A stretch of 64,000 bases of DNA, taken from assembly GCA_903900155.1 (NCBI GenBank), contig CAIUMD010000029.1, forward strand, positions 1 through 64,000, written 5' to 3'. Origin of the DNA: an uncultured Caulobacterales bacterium. Its GTDB lineage: Bacteria; Pseudomonadota; Alphaproteobacteria; Caulobacterales; Caulobacteraceae. Below are positions 9,080-18,158 of this stretch, piece after piece (positions within the stretch are counted from its first letter, which is position 1; every line of letters begins with the position of its first letter). A program made the translations under genes and the position numbers. A model generated the notes under the pieces. That model had not been told where the DNA came from. It saw only the letters and a program-made list of their open reading frames with translations, and did not search any database.

Positions 9080-9952
9080 ATGCCCGCCGTCAGTTCCATC
9101 CGCAGCGTCGTCGAGTCGGCGATCCAGCGCGCTTCCAGCGCGACGGGTGTCGACTTCACGTTCCTGATGGGTACGGCCAAGCGCGAGAGCGGCTTTAATC
9201 CGGCCGCCAAGGCGCGGACGTCGTCGGCCTCGGGCCTGTTCCAGTTCGTCGACCAGACCTGGCTGTCCACGCTGAAGAAGCACGGCGCCAAGTACGGCTA
9301 CGCCCGCTATGCCGACCTGATCAGCCAGGGCGGCGACGGCCGCTATCGCGTCGACGGCGACGAGGCCCGCAAGGCCGTGCTGGGCCTGAAGACCGATCCG
9401 CACGCCGCCTCGCTGATGGCCGGCGAGCTGGCCAGCGACCACGCCTCGTACCTGCGCGGAAGGGTGGGGCGCGACCCCACGGCCGGCGAGCTGTACGCCG
9501 CCCACTTCCTGGGCCCTTCTGGTTCGGCGCGTTTGATCCAGGCCGCCACGGCTTCGCCGGGTGCCAGCGCCGCGGCGATGTTCCCGGACGCCGCCCAGGC
9601 CAATCGCTCGATCTTCTATAAGGACGGTCGCGCCGCCACGGTGGGCGAGGTCTATGCCAACCTGACCAAGACCGGCGGCGCCACCCGCGTCGACATGGCT
9701 CCCGCCCAAGCCCCGGTGGTTCAGGCCGATCAGGGCTTCATGCAATATGCCGGTGGCCGTCGCCTGGAGCGCATCCGCCAGCAGGAGGCGATGGTCGACC
9801 TGATCCTGCGCGGCTCGCAGGACGTCGGCAATCCGTTCAGCGGCGCGTCTGACAGCGCCAGCATGGGCGGCGGTCAGCGCCTGGCCAGTTCGATGTTCTC
9901 GGCCGAGATGCTGCGGGTCCTGTCGGACGCCAACGACAAGATCAAGCGCTAG
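9080..9952 (+). CDS. lytic transglycosylase, SLT domain (PleA-like candidate)
   Basis: A 290-residue protein. The SLT fold is at the N-terminus: KRESGFNP with catalytic E36, then SSASGLFQFVDQTW. No signal peptide is visible, as in flagellum- or pilus-linked muramidases that are exported by other routes or act locally. The C-terminal about 80 residues are Gln/Ser/Gly-rich. The CtrA box just upstream suggests cell-cycle timing. In Caulobacter, PleA is a lytic transglycosylase needed for pili and flagella, and this gene fits that description. The identity is an inference. It overlaps the convergent CoA-transferase by 11 bp. Confidence 0.8.
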   Translation: MPAVSSIRSVVESAIQRASSATGVDFTFLMGTAKRESGFNPAAKARTSSASGLFQFVDQTWLSTLKKHGAKYGYARYADLISQGGDGRYRVDGDEARKAVLGLKTDPHAASLMAGELASDHASYLRGRVGRDPTAGELYAAHFLGPSGSARLIQAATASPGASAAAMFPDAAQANRSIFYKDGRAATVGEVYANLTKTGGATRVDMAPAQAPVVQADQGFMQYAGGRRLERIRQQEAMVDLILRGSQDVGNPFSGASDSASMGGGQRLASSMFSAEMLRVLSDANDKIKR

Positions 9953-11129
9953 CGGCCGTCAAAGCCGTTACCTGGTCCTCCGACCACCCCAAGTCCCTGA
10001 ACACCGCCGCCGTATCCGCGCCCAGCTTCGGCGCTGGACCCCGTGGGCCGTCCTCCGATCCCGGGAAGCGGGCCGGGGCCGCCGGGGCCTTGAAGGTTCC
10101 GCCCACGCCGTCGGGCGTGTCCACGAAGCAGCCGGCCGCCTCGGCCTGGGCGTCGAGCGCCAGTTCGCGTGGGGTCTGGTAGGGTGCCCAGGTGATGTCG
10201 CCGGCGTCGAGCGCCTCGGCGGCGTCTTCGTAGGCCATGGCCCCGAACGCCTCGTCCAGGATGTCGACCAGCGCCTGGCCATTTTCACGGCGGGTCTTGG
10301 CGGAGGCGAAACGCGGGTCCTCGACCAGTTCGGGCCGGCCGGCGGCGGCGGCGATGCGGGGCCAGTCCACCGAGCCCTGGCGCGGCAGCAGGCAGATCCA
10401 GCGGCCGTCGGCGGTCTTGTAGAAGTTGGCCAGCGGCTGCACCGCCTCGCGCCGGCCACGGGTGGAGGCCAGCTTCCCGAAGCGCAGCTGGATCGCCATG
10501 TCCGAGCCGATCGCATAGACGCCGGTGCGCAGCAGCGAGGTCTCGACCAGCCGGCCGACGCCGGTGTTGGTGCGCTCGTGGACCGCCGCGAGGATCGCGG
10601 ACACCGTCGCCAGGGAGGTGACGTGGTCGCCCATGCCGGTGCGGATCGGAAAAGGCTCGGTTCCCTTGGGCGCGGTGATCGACCCGACCCCGGCGCGCGA
10701 CCAGAAAGCGGCCACGTCCATGCCGGGCTTGTCGCGGTCGGGACCGGTCAGGCCATAGCCCGTCAGGCTGCAATAGATCAGGCGCGGATTGAGCGCCTTC
10801 AGGGTCTCGTAGTCGACGCCGGCGCGGGCCAGGGCGGCCGGGCGGACATTGGTCAGGAAGATGTCGGCGGTGGCCGCCAGGACCTTAAGCGCGTCGCGGC
10901 CCAGGTCGCTGCGGATGTCCAGCACCACCGCCTTCTTGCCGCGGTTGTCCAGCTCGAAGATCGGATTGGCGTCCTGGTCCGAGCCGATGGTGTCGAAGAA
11001 GCGTCGCATCGGGTCGCCTTCGGGAGACTCGACCTTGATCACCTCGGCGCCCCAGTCGGCCATGATCCCGGCCGCGCCGGGGGCGGCGATATAGGTGGCC
11101 AGTTCGACGACGCGCAGTCCCTCCAGCAT
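9942..11129 (-). CDS. class III (CaiB/BaiF) CoA-transferase
   Basis: A 395-residue family III CoA-transferase. The N-terminal motif VVELATYIAAPGAAGIMADWGAEVIKVE is typical, as is the active-site aspartate, here D168 in TGMGDHVTS, which forms the acyl anhydride and thioester. Members move CoA between organic acids such as carnitine, formate/oxalate or bile acids, and the substrate cannot be told here. It stands alone and ends inside the 3' end of the convergent transglycosylase gene. Confidence 0.9.
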   Translation of the reverse strand: MLEGLRVVELATYIAAPGAAGIMADWGAEVIKVESPEGDPMRRFFDTIGSDQDANPIFELDNRGKKAVVLDIRSDLGRDALKVLAATADIFLTNVRPAALARAGVDYETLKALNPRLIYCSLTGYGLTGPDRDKPGMDVAAFWSRAGVGSITAPKGTEPFPIRTGMGDHVTSLATVSAILAAVHERTNTGVGRLVETSLLRTGVYAIGSDMAIQLRFGKLASTRGRREAVQPLANFYKTADGRWICLLPRQGSVDWPRIAAAAGRPELVEDPRFASAKTRRENGQALVDILDEAFGAMAYEDAAEALDAGDITWAPYQTPRELALDAQAEAAGCFVDTPDGVGGTFKAPAAPARFPGSEDGPRGPAPKLGADTAAVFRDLGWSEDQVTALTAASA

Positions 11130-11240
11130 CGCTCTCTCCCTTTTGTCGTTGTGGCCCTTTTATCGTTGAGGGGAGTGTGCGGGATCGGGGCCGGGATTGG
11201 AAAGGCTTACCCGGCGGCAAGCCCTTCCTGAGGGGCGGCT

Positions 11241-11510
11241 TCAGAACACCAGACGGCCGGGCGGCTCGACCTTGAGGATGCGCAGCGCGCGTTCATGGCC
11301 GTCTCGAACCGCACGGTTGAGCATGCGCACGACGTGGTCGGGCATGGCCGCGTCAGGACGGATCTCGGCGCGGTCGATCTCACGCAGCAGCAGGTCGGCG
11401 GCCAGCGGGGCCGACGGCTCCATCTGCAAGGCCAGGGTGGAAAGGCGTTCGACCTCGGTCTCGGCCATGATGAGGTGTGGACGCACGACGGCGTCCGCTT
11501 GCGCGAGCAT
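11241..11510 (-). CDS. Rnk/GreA-family N-terminal domain protein, short
   Basis: An 89-residue protein. The segment RPHLIMAETEVERLSTLA ... LLLREIDRAEI ... MPDHVVRM resembles the N-terminal coiled coil of Rnk (regulator of nucleoside diphosphate kinase, related to GreA). Rnk normally runs to about 135 residues with a C-terminal GreA/GreB beta domain. Here only about 25 residues follow MPDHVVRM, so that domain is missing or degenerate. The ATG was chosen for the GGAG 6 bp upstream. It may be a functional short form or a decayed gene. Confidence 0.6.
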   Translation of the reverse strand: MLAQADAVVRPHLIMAETEVERLSTLALQMEPSAPLAADLLLREIDRAEIRPDAAMPDHVVRMLNRAVRDGHERALRILKVEPPGRLVF

Positions 11511-11741
11511 GGAAAGCTCCAAGCATAGAGATGTTCTGGCGCGACGGCGTGGGCCGTCAGATGGCGGCCATCAAATGATGGAGTGAGTGGTGTTCGCCCC
11601 GAACGCCCGCCGCGGCAGGCGCGCGGACGGTTCGGGGCTAGGAGCCTGCGAGCAGGCTACCGCCGTGATGGCGAAAACGCCGGAAGGTCGGGCGCGAGAA
11701 CGTGCGCCATTCTCGCCGCCGGGCGTGGGAAGTCAAACCGC

Positions 11742-13505
11742 TTAAGCCGCTTCCGACTTGGCGGCGCTGCGGTCCAGGGCCGAGGCGTCGGCCAGCGCAC
11801 GGGCCACGGCGGCCACGCTGACGGGCTTGCGCAGCACGATGTCGGCGCCGGCGTCCAGGAATTCCGAGGCTTCCTCGCCATCGCCTTCGATGACCGCGAT
11901 GATCGGCGTCTGGCGATTGGGGCCGTCGGCGGCGCGCAAGCTGGCGGCGGCGCCGGGGCCGTCCAGCACCGGCATGCGATGGTCCAGCATCAGGAGGTCG
12001 AACTCAGCGATCTTGGCCAGGTCGGCGGCGCGGCGGCCGTTCTGGGCGTGGACCACCTGGTGGCCCAACTGCTCCAGGATGGCGCGCAGCATCGCCGCGT
12101 TCAGGGCGTCGTCCTCGGCGATCAGCACCCGCATCGTGCGCGGCGCGCCCGGCGCCTCGGCGACGATGGCGTCCAGCTGTTCTTCCTCAAGCTCGCACTC
12201 GGCGGCGGGGTCGAAGGGCAGAGTCAGGGTGAAGCAGCTTCCCACGCCCACGGCGCTGCGAGCGTCCAGGGCGCCGCCCATCAGCCGGGCCAGCTGGCGC
12301 GACAGCGACAGGCCCAGGCCCGCGCCGTTGACGCCGGCGCCGGTGCGCTCAACACGGCGGAAGGGCTCGAAGGCGTGCTCCATCTCCTCGGCGGTCAGAC
12401 CAGGACCGGTGTCGGCGACCTCGACCGCGACCAAGCCGTCGCGCAGCTCGACACGGACCTCAATGCGGCCGCGGACGGTGTACTTCACCGCATTGCCCAG
12501 GATGTTGGCGATGATCTGGCGCGTGCGCAGGGCGTCGGCGACGGCGGCGCCCTTGTCGCGGCCCTTCAGCAGCGGATCGACATGGACGGCCAGCTCCAGG
12601 CCCTTGGTCGCGGCGTGCGGCTTGTCCAGCAGGACCAGGTCCTGGACCAGGCGGACGGGGTCGAACGGCTGGGTCTCGACGCTCAGGCGACCGGACTCGG
12701 CGGTCTCGCTGTCGAGGGTGGCGTTCAGCACCGAGATCAGGTCCTGGGCCGCGTCGAGGGCGGCGTTCAGCTGCTCACGCGACGGCGCGGCGCGGCCGCC
12801 CTTGCCGGCGGCGGCGGCCAGCACGTGGGTGACGCCGGTCAGGCCGTTGCGGATCTCGTGGCTGAGGGTGGCGACGATGTCGGACTTGCTGCGGGCGGTG
12901 CGCTCGGCTTCCTCCAGCACCCGCAGGCGCTCGTCGACCAGTTCCTCGTGCGAGACGGTCAGGTCGTGCTGGCGGCGGAACATGCGGTTCAGGATCATGC
13001 TCAGGGTCAGGGCCAGGGCCGTGGCGCCCCAGGTCAGCTCGCCGGCCTGGCGGCTATCCGGGTGCGAGAACTGGGCGATCAGCGGACCGGCGGCGGCCAT
13101 CGGTGCGACGATCAGCAAGGCGGGCAGGTAGGGCGCAGCGAAGAACGCGCACAGCACCGCCCCGGCCGTGGCCAGCATCAGCAGGGTCTCGCGGGCGGGC
13201 CCTGCGCCCTCGGCGAAGGCGGAAATCTGCCCGACGCACAGCGCCCACAGCACGCCGCACAGCACCTGGATCCGGGCGCGACGGTTAAGATCTTGCGACG
13301 CATCGTCGCGCAACCAGTTCACGGCGGCGTAGAAAGCGCCCCAGTTGATGGCGAAGATGGCGAAGCTGGCGGTCATCCAGGCGCGGTTGGCGGCGAACGA
13401 TCCGACCCACACGAACAGGGGCAGGCTGACCGCGAAAACCCCAAGCGCATAAGACAAAAGCGCGGCCTGGGCGTCCAGGGCCTTGGCCAGTCGGGCGCCG
13501 TCCAT
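11742..13505 (-). CDS. hybrid sensor histidine kinase/response regulator
   Basis: A 587-residue protein from the ATG at 13505; a GTG at 13544 would add 13 residues. The N-terminal half has five or six membrane helices. It continues with a coiled linker, a HisKA box LSHEIRNG (phospho-accepting H216), an HATPase_c domain with GAGLGLSLSRQLA, and a C-terminal receiver domain with LLMLDHRMPVLDG and the conserved Lys in VLRKPVS. It likely autophosphorylates and passes phosphate to its own receiver and then a phosphotransfer protein. No output partner lies nearby, and the signal is unknown. Confidence 0.9.
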   Translation of the reverse strand: MDGARLAKALDAQAALLSYALGVFAVSLPLFVWVGSFAANRAWMTASFAIFAINWGAFYAAVNWLRDDASQDLNRRARIQVLCGVLWALCVGQISAFAEGAGPARETLLMLATAGAVLCAFFAAPYLPALLIVAPMAAAGPLIAQFSHPDSRQAGELTWGATALALTLSMILNRMFRRQHDLTVSHEELVDERLRVLEEAERTARSKSDIVATLSHEIRNGLTGVTHVLAAAAGKGGRAAPSREQLNAALDAAQDLISVLNATLDSETAESGRLSVETQPFDPVRLVQDLVLLDKPHAATKGLELAVHVDPLLKGRDKGAAVADALRTRQIIANILGNAVKYTVRGRIEVRVELRDGLVAVEVADTGPGLTAEEMEHAFEPFRRVERTGAGVNGAGLGLSLSRQLARLMGGALDARSAVGVGSCFTLTLPFDPAAECELEEEQLDAIVAEAPGAPRTMRVLIAEDDALNAAMLRAILEQLGHQVVHAQNGRRAADLAKIAEFDLLMLDHRMPVLDGPGAAASLRAADGPNRQTPIIAVIEGDGEEASEFLDAGADIVLRKPVSVAAVARALADASALDRSAAKSEAA

Positions 13506-13691
13506 CGGGCTTGTCTTCAGGCGGCGCTCAGCGAGCAAGATCACGCTCCTCTTCGTTGAGCGCGAACCTTAGGGCAGCGTGGTTGGTACCCGGTTACGGG
13601 ACATCGTTAATCCACAGCTTCCTGAGGCAAACAATCATTAAGCCTAACCGTCGACCATGCGACTCCAGACATAGCTCCCGGCAGGCGAACC

Positions 13692-14840
13692 ATGGCCACC
13701 ACCCGCGCTGCACTCACCGACTCCGACATCCGCATGCTCGTGAAGGGCGCGACGCCTGACGAGCGCGCCCTGGCGGCGCACAAGCTGTGCCGGAACATCG
13801 ATCGCGCCGTCCTGACCGAGGACGAGCGCCAGGTCGCGCACGACATCCTGCGGGTGATGGCCGCCGACGCCGCCGAGCTGGTCCGCCGGGCCATGGCGGT
13901 CACGCTCAAGAACTCCCAGGCCCTGCCGGCCGATGTCGCCAACCGCCTGGCGCGCGACGTCGAAAGCGTCAGCCTGCCGATCATCAGCTTCTCGCCGGTG
14001 TTCACCGACACCGACCTGGCCGAGATCGTGCGCGTGGGCGGTCCCGTGCGCCAGATGGCGGTGGCCAAGCGTCCCAAGCTGTCGGCCAAGATCACCACGC
14101 TGCTGGTCGAGCAGGGCAATGAGGACGTGGTCGCCACGGCCTGCGCCAACGACAACGCCCGCTTCTCGGAAGTGGCGCTGCAGAAGGCCCTGGACCGCTT
14201 CGCCAAGTCCGAGACCGTGCTGCAAGCGGTGGCCTATCGCACGGCCCTGCCGCTGGCGGTGACCGAACGCCTGATCGAGATGGTCGGCGACCAGCTGCGC
14301 GACCACATCCTGTCGAGCCAAGCCCTGTCGGCCGAGCTGACCATGGAGCTGATCGTCGGCGCCAAGGAGCGGGCCACGATCGACTTGGTGGACCAGGCCG
14401 GCCGAGCCGCCGATCCCAAGGCCTTCGTCGCCCATCTGCAAAGGGTCGGCCGCCTGTCGCCGTCGCTGGTCCTGCGCGCCCTGGCCCATGGTCACATGAC
14501 CTTCTTCGAGTGGGCCGTGGCCGAGCTGGCCGGCGTGCCGCATCACCGCACCTGGCTGATGATCCACGACGCGGGTCCCTTGGGTCTGAAGGCGATCTGC
14601 GAGCGCGCCGGCCTGCCGCCGCGTCTCTATTCGGCGTTCCGCGCGGGCGTCGACGCCTATCACGGCCTGGAGTTCGACGGCGGCGCGAACGATCGCGAGC
14701 GCTTCCAGGAGCACATGATCCAGCGCTTCCTGACCTCGTCGCACTCGGGTTCGCGCGAGGACAACGAGTACCTGCTGGAGCGTATGGACCGTAGCGCCAA
14801 CCGCCGCCGGGCCTCGCGCTCGGGCCAGGGCGCGGCCTAA
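13692..14840 (+). CDS. DUF2336 domain-containing protein
   Basis: A 382-residue alpha-helical protein with the DUF2336 pattern: repeated hydrophobic helices, SLPIISFSPVFTDTDLAEIV and the late FFEWAVAELAGVPHHRTW block. The repeats resemble HEAT-like helical scaffolds. Caulobacterales carry several of these, and their role is poorly known. No signal peptide or membrane helix is visible, so it is likely cytoplasmic. The gene is divergent from the hybrid kinase across 186 bp that contains half-type TTAA motifs but no full CtrA box. Confidence 0.8.
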   Translation: MATTRAALTDSDIRMLVKGATPDERALAAHKLCRNIDRAVLTEDERQVAHDILRVMAADAAELVRRAMAVTLKNSQALPADVANRLARDVESVSLPIISFSPVFTDTDLAEIVRVGGPVRQMAVAKRPKLSAKITTLLVEQGNEDVVATACANDNARFSEVALQKALDRFAKSETVLQAVAYRTALPLAVTERLIEMVGDQLRDHILSSQALSAELTMELIVGAKERATIDLVDQAGRAADPKAFVAHLQRVGRLSPSLVLRALAHGHMTFFEWAVAELAGVPHHRTWLMIHDAGPLGLKAICERAGLPPRLYSAFRAGVDAYHGLEFDGGANDRERFQEHMIQRFLTSSHSGSREDNEYLLERMDRSANRRRASRSGQGAA

Positions 14841-14895
14841 ACAGCTGTTCGAAAGAGGTCTGGGCAAGCGCACGGAGCTGCGCCAGACTTCGCGC

Positions 14896-15660
14896 ATGTC
14901 TGACTCAACGCCGGGCGCGATCCGTTCCGCCGCCACCATACTGCTGCTTCGAGACGCGCCTTCGTTCGAGGTGCTGATGGTCAAGCGGCACCACCAGATC
15001 GACTTCGCGGCCGGGGCCCTGGTGTTCCCGGGCGGCAAGAGCCACCAGGGTGACAGCGACCCGCGCTGGCGCGAGCTGGCGATCGGCTTCGACGAGGTCG
15101 GAAGCGATGGCGTGGCCCTGCGCATCGCCGCGATCCGTGAGGCTTACGAAGAGGCCGGGGTCCTGCTGGCCCGCGACCGGGAAGGGGCCTTCTACGCCGG
15201 CGAGGCGGCCAAGGACATCCGGGACGCGGTGGCGCAGGACAAGGTCGCCTTCATCGACGTGGTCCAGGATCTGGGTTTGAAGCTGGACCTCTCGGCCCTG
15301 ACTGTCTTCGCCCGCTGGATCACGCCCAAGCTGATGCCCAAGCGCTTCGACACCTGGTTCTACGTCGCCCACGCGCCCCTGGCCCAGCAGGCGATCTGCG
15401 ATGGCCACGAGGCGGTCGACGCCGAGTGGATCGCGCCGGGCCTGGCTCTGGATTTGGCGGCCTCGGGCCGGCGCAAGGTCATCTTCCCCACCCGGATGAA
15501 CCTGCAACTTCTGGCCGAGAGCGCCGGCCCGGCCGACGCCGTGGCGCGGGCCCAGGCGCGGGAGCTGGTCACGGTCGAGCCGTGGATCGACGGTCCGGTC
15601 CTGCGAATCCAGGAGAACGCCGGCTACGGCCCGGTGACGGAGCCGCTGGAGGCGCTCTGA
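14896..15660 (+). CDS. Nudix hydrolase with inserted Nudix box
   Basis: A 254-residue protein. The Nudix helix is IREAYEEAGVLLA (REAYEEAG at residues 81-88), with FPGGK at 44-48. The gap between the glycines and the REx(2)EE part is longer than in a standard 23-residue box, as in NUDT7/NUDT19-type CoA or acyl-CoA diphosphatases. Such enzymes cleave nucleoside-diphosphate-linked compounds with Mg2+. The substrate is not shown. It is followed by an intergenic inverted repeat and the convergent lipid-transport operon. Confidence 0.82.
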   Translation: MSDSTPGAIRSAATILLLRDAPSFEVLMVKRHHQIDFAAGALVFPGGKSHQGDSDPRWRELAIGFDEVGSDGVALRIAAIREAYEEAGVLLARDREGAFYAGEAAKDIRDAVAQDKVAFIDVVQDLGLKLDLSALTVFARWITPKLMPKRFDTWFYVAHAPLAQQAICDGHEAVDAEWIAPGLALDLAASGRRKVIFPTRMNLQLLAESAGPADAVARAQARELVTVEPWIDGPVLRIQENAGYGPVTEPLEAL

Positions 15661-15667
15661 ACGTGGT

Positions 15668-15746
15668 CCTCGTCCTTCGACAGGCTCAGGATGAGGACCA
15701 AGGCCAGTTCAGTAGAACCTCATCCTGAGCTTGTTGAAGGACGAGG
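15668..15746. repeat. intergenic inverted repeat, copy 1
   Basis: Two 29-bp arms (15668-15696 and 15718-15746) face each other over a 21-bp spacer, with a few differences. Each arm is itself an imperfect hairpin, CCTCGTCC ... GGATGAGG. Related copies lie at 21113 and 57363. All three lie between convergent genes, here Nudix (+) and the transport lipoprotein (-). Confidence 0.9.
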
Positions 15747-15756
15747 TTTCGGCTCC

Positions 15757-16395
15757 TCAGCTTTTAAGCCCAGACCCCGAAGCGTTGACCCACGCCACCA
15801 CATCGCCCAGCACCTTGGCGGTCGCCTGGTCGAAGGCCGGGACGATGGCGCCGACGCGGTTGTCGGCGGCTTTCACGCGGGCCTCGAAGATCTGGTCGCC
15901 GATCAGGGCGCGGTCCTGGCTGCGGTTCAGCACGCCGCGCACCCGCACCACCACTTCCGGCGCGGCCTTGGGGCCGTTGACGTAGTCGGCCTCGAAGGTG
16001 CGCACCTCCAGGCGCAGCATCATGTCGGCCCTGGCCACCTCGCCGCGACCGATCAGGCGAGCGCGACCGGGATCGTTCTCGAAGGCGCGGGCGGTGGCTT
16101 CCTCGAACAGCACGAAGGCCGGCGAGACCCAGCGGGCGTCGGCGATATAGGCCACCTCGCCATTGGTGCTGGTCAGGATGCGGTCGCCGGCGGCGGCGCG
16201 GGTGAAGGCCGAGGGCGTCTTCAGCACCCCGAACATCGCGCCGGGCGGACCCTTGGGCACGCTGACCTCGGCCTCACCGAAGCGATAGAGGCTGGCCGGC
16301 TTGGCCTTGGGGAAGACGCTGATGCAGCCCGAAAGGCTGACCACCAGAGCGGCGGCGGTCAGGGCGCGTGCTGTGTTGCGGATCATCGGGCTCAC
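15757..16395 (-). CDS. ABC-type lipid transport auxiliary lipoprotein (PqiC/MlaB-operon type)
   Basis: A 212-residue protein with a lipoprotein signal (lipobox LSGC, C24) and the fold of ABC_trans_aux lipoproteins: SLYRFGEAEV near the start and a late VRVRGVLNRSQDRALIGDQIFEARV segment. These are periplasmic, membrane-anchored partners of MCE transporters that move phospholipids or related lipids across the envelope. It is the last gene of a four-gene operon, and its start overlaps the MCE gene stop by 4 bp. Confidence 0.85.
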   Translation of the reverse strand: MSPMIRNTARALTAAALVVSLSGCISVFPKAKPASLYRFGEAEVSVPKGPPGAMFGVLKTPSAFTRAAAGDRILTSTNGEVAYIADARWVSPAFVLFEEATARAFENDPGRARLIGRGEVARADMMLRLEVRTFEADYVNGPKAAPEVVVRVRGVLNRSQDRALIGDQIFEARVKAADNRVGAIVPAFDQATAKVLGDVVAWVNASGSGLKS

Positions 16396-17330
16396 GGCTT
16401 GACCTCCACTTCCTTGGCGGGCGCCTTGCCGACCAAGCCTCGAGGGTTCTGTTCGACGTCGGCGACCAGGCGGTCCAGGGACTCGGCGGCCGACTGCAGG
16501 GTGACGATGGCCGACGACAGCTGCGGCAGGCCGGTGCTGGCGAAGTCGGTGGTCGGGCCTTCCAGCTTGCCGACCATGCCGCGGGCGTCCTTCGCGGCGG
16601 CCTTCAGCTCGGCGGCGGCGTCGCCCAGTTCCTTCAGCGTGCGCTTGCCGTCGCCGTCGACCAGGCCGTTGGCGTTCTTGGAGAGCTCGGTGATCGACTG
16701 GGCGGTCTGGTCGATGCTCTGCAACGCCTTCTGGGCGTCGGCGATGATTTCCTTGCGCTCGCGCAGCTCGGCGGTGACCGCCTGGACGTCGCTGAGCGAA
16801 GCGCTGAAGGTCTTGATGTTCTGGTCGCTCAGCACGCGGTTGACGCGGTCCAGCGCCTCGATCGTTCGCGTCAGCACCGTGCCGCCGCCTTCCAGCAGGT
16901 CGGAGAGAGCGCTGCGCTGACTGCGCAGGACCGGCACCTTGCCGTTCTTGACGGTGTCCTTCAGCAGCTCCTTGTTGGGCGAGCCGGCGGTGATCTGGAT
17001 ATAGTTGACGCCCGTGATGCCCTGCGGCTCCAGCGTGGCGTAGCTGTCGACCTTGATCGGCACGTCCGAGGTGACGCGGACGCGGGCGATGACGCGGTTG
17101 GGGTCGGTCTTGTCCAGCTCGATGCGGCTGACCTCGCCGACCTTGATGCCGTTGAAGTGCACCTCGCCGCCTGTGGACAGGCCGCGCACCGGGCCGATGA
17201 ACAGGACGTCGTACAGGTCATAGTCCTTGCTGAAGCTGACCTTGGCCAGCCAGACCACGAAGATCACCAGGCCCATGAAGAGGGCCAGCGATATGGCCCC
17301 GACCAGGGCGTAGTTGGCGTTTCTTTCCAT
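16392..17330 (-). CDS. MlaD/MCE-family lipid-binding protein
   Basis: A 312-residue protein with one N-terminal membrane helix (about residues 8-29, YALVGAISLALFMGLVIFVVW). The MCE domain follows (GLSTGGEVHFNGIKVGEVSRIELD ... LEPQGITGVNYIQI). The long C-terminal region is helical and coiled, rich in Ala, Asp and Lys. MCE proteins form hexameric rings that give a hydrophobic passage for lipids between inner-membrane ABC modules and the periplasm. The gene lies 3 bp after the ATPase and overlaps the lipoprotein start. Confidence 0.92.
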   Translation of the reverse strand: MERNANYALVGAISLALFMGLVIFVVWLAKVSFSKDYDLYDVLFIGPVRGLSTGGEVHFNGIKVGEVSRIELDKTDPNRVIARVRVTSDVPIKVDSYATLEPQGITGVNYIQITAGSPNKELLKDTVKNGKVPVLRSQRSALSDLLEGGGTVLTRTIEALDRVNRVLSDQNIKTFSASLSDVQAVTAELRERKEIIADAQKALQSIDQTAQSITELSKNANGLVDGDGKRTLKELGDAAAELKAAAKDARGMVGKLEGPTTDFASTGLPQLSSAIVTLQSAAESLDRLVADVEQNPRGLVGKAPAKEVEVKP

Positions 17331-17333
17331 TGG

Positions 17334-18158
17334 TTACGTCCTCGCCTGGTCTTCCGAGGACGCGGCGGCGCGTCCTCGCGGGCCCAGGAAGTATTGCTTG
17401 ATCCAAGGATGATCCGAACGCTCGAGCTCGCGCACGGGCGCCACGGCGACCACCTTTTTGTCGGCCAGAACGGCCACGCGGTCGGTGATCGCGTAAAGGC
17501 TGTCCAGGTCGTGGGTGATCATGAAGACGGTCAGGTCCAGGCTGTCGGACAGGTCCTTGATCAGGGAGTCGAAAGCCTCGGCCCCGATGGGATCCAGGCC
17601 CGCCGTTGGCTCGTCCAGGAACAAGAGCTCGGGGTCCATGGCCAGGGCGCGGGCCAGGCCGGCGCGCTTGCGCATACCGCCCGACAGCTCGGCGGGCTTG
17701 AGCAGCGCCGCGCGGGCGGGCAGGCCGACCATGGCGATCTTGAGATCGGCGATCTCTTCGACCTCGCGGCGGGGCAGCTTGGTGTGTTCGTACAGCGGCG
17801 CGGCGACGTTCTCGCGCACCGTCAGATTCGAGAAGAGCGCGCCTTGCTGGAACAGGACGCCCCAGCGCCGCTCGACCGACGACCACCGCCGGCGCGAGGC
17901 CACGCGCATGTCGCCGCCGAACAGCCGCACCGTGCCGCCGTCCGGGACCTTCAGGCCGATGATGGTGTTGAGCAGCACCGACTTGCCGGTGCCCGAGCCT
18001 CCGACGACGCCCAGCACCTCGCCGCGCTCGACCTTCAGGTCCAGGCCGTCGTGGATGGTGTTCTCGCCGAAGCAGGAAATCAGGCCCTGCACCTCGATCG
18101 GATGCTTTTCGGCGTCGGCCGTTTCGACGGCCGGGGGGATCAGGGCGGGGCCGGTCAT
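17334..18158 (-). CDS. MlaF-like ABC transporter ATP-binding protein
   Basis: A 274-residue ABC ATPase with Walker A GGSGTGKS at residues 53-60, a Q-loop in LFQQGALFSNLTV, signature LSGGM, Walker B LLFLDEPTAGLD and a switch His in MITHD. GLDPIGAEAFDSLI is typical of the Mla/MkL group. The open frame runs further upstream, but the ATG at 18158 was chosen because it overlaps the permease stop by 4 bp, a coupling pattern seen twice in this operon. It powers lipid movement through the permease. Confidence 0.93.
   Translation of the reverse strand: MTGPALIPPAVETADAEKHPIEVQGLISCFGENTIHDGLDLKVERGEVLGVVGGSGTGKSVLLNTIIGLKVPDGGTVRLFGGDMRVASRRRWSSVERRWGVLFQQGALFSNLTVRENVAAPLYEHTKLPRREVEEIADLKIAMVGLPARAALLKPAELSGGMRKRAGLARALAMDPELLFLDEPTAGLDPIGAEAFDSLIKDLSDSLDLTVFMITHDLDSLYAITDRVAVLADKKVVAVAPVRELERSDHPWIKQYFLGPRGRAAASSEDQART

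Noticed and set aside
11583..13559. 658-codon plus-strand frame opposite the hybrid kinase
   Set aside because: Antisense shadow of the kinase with no family-like sequence. The minus strand has clear HisKA, HATPase and receiver motifs.
13600..13690. CtrA box before the DUF2336 gene
   Set aside because: TTAA occurs twice but not with the seven-base spacing of the full motif.
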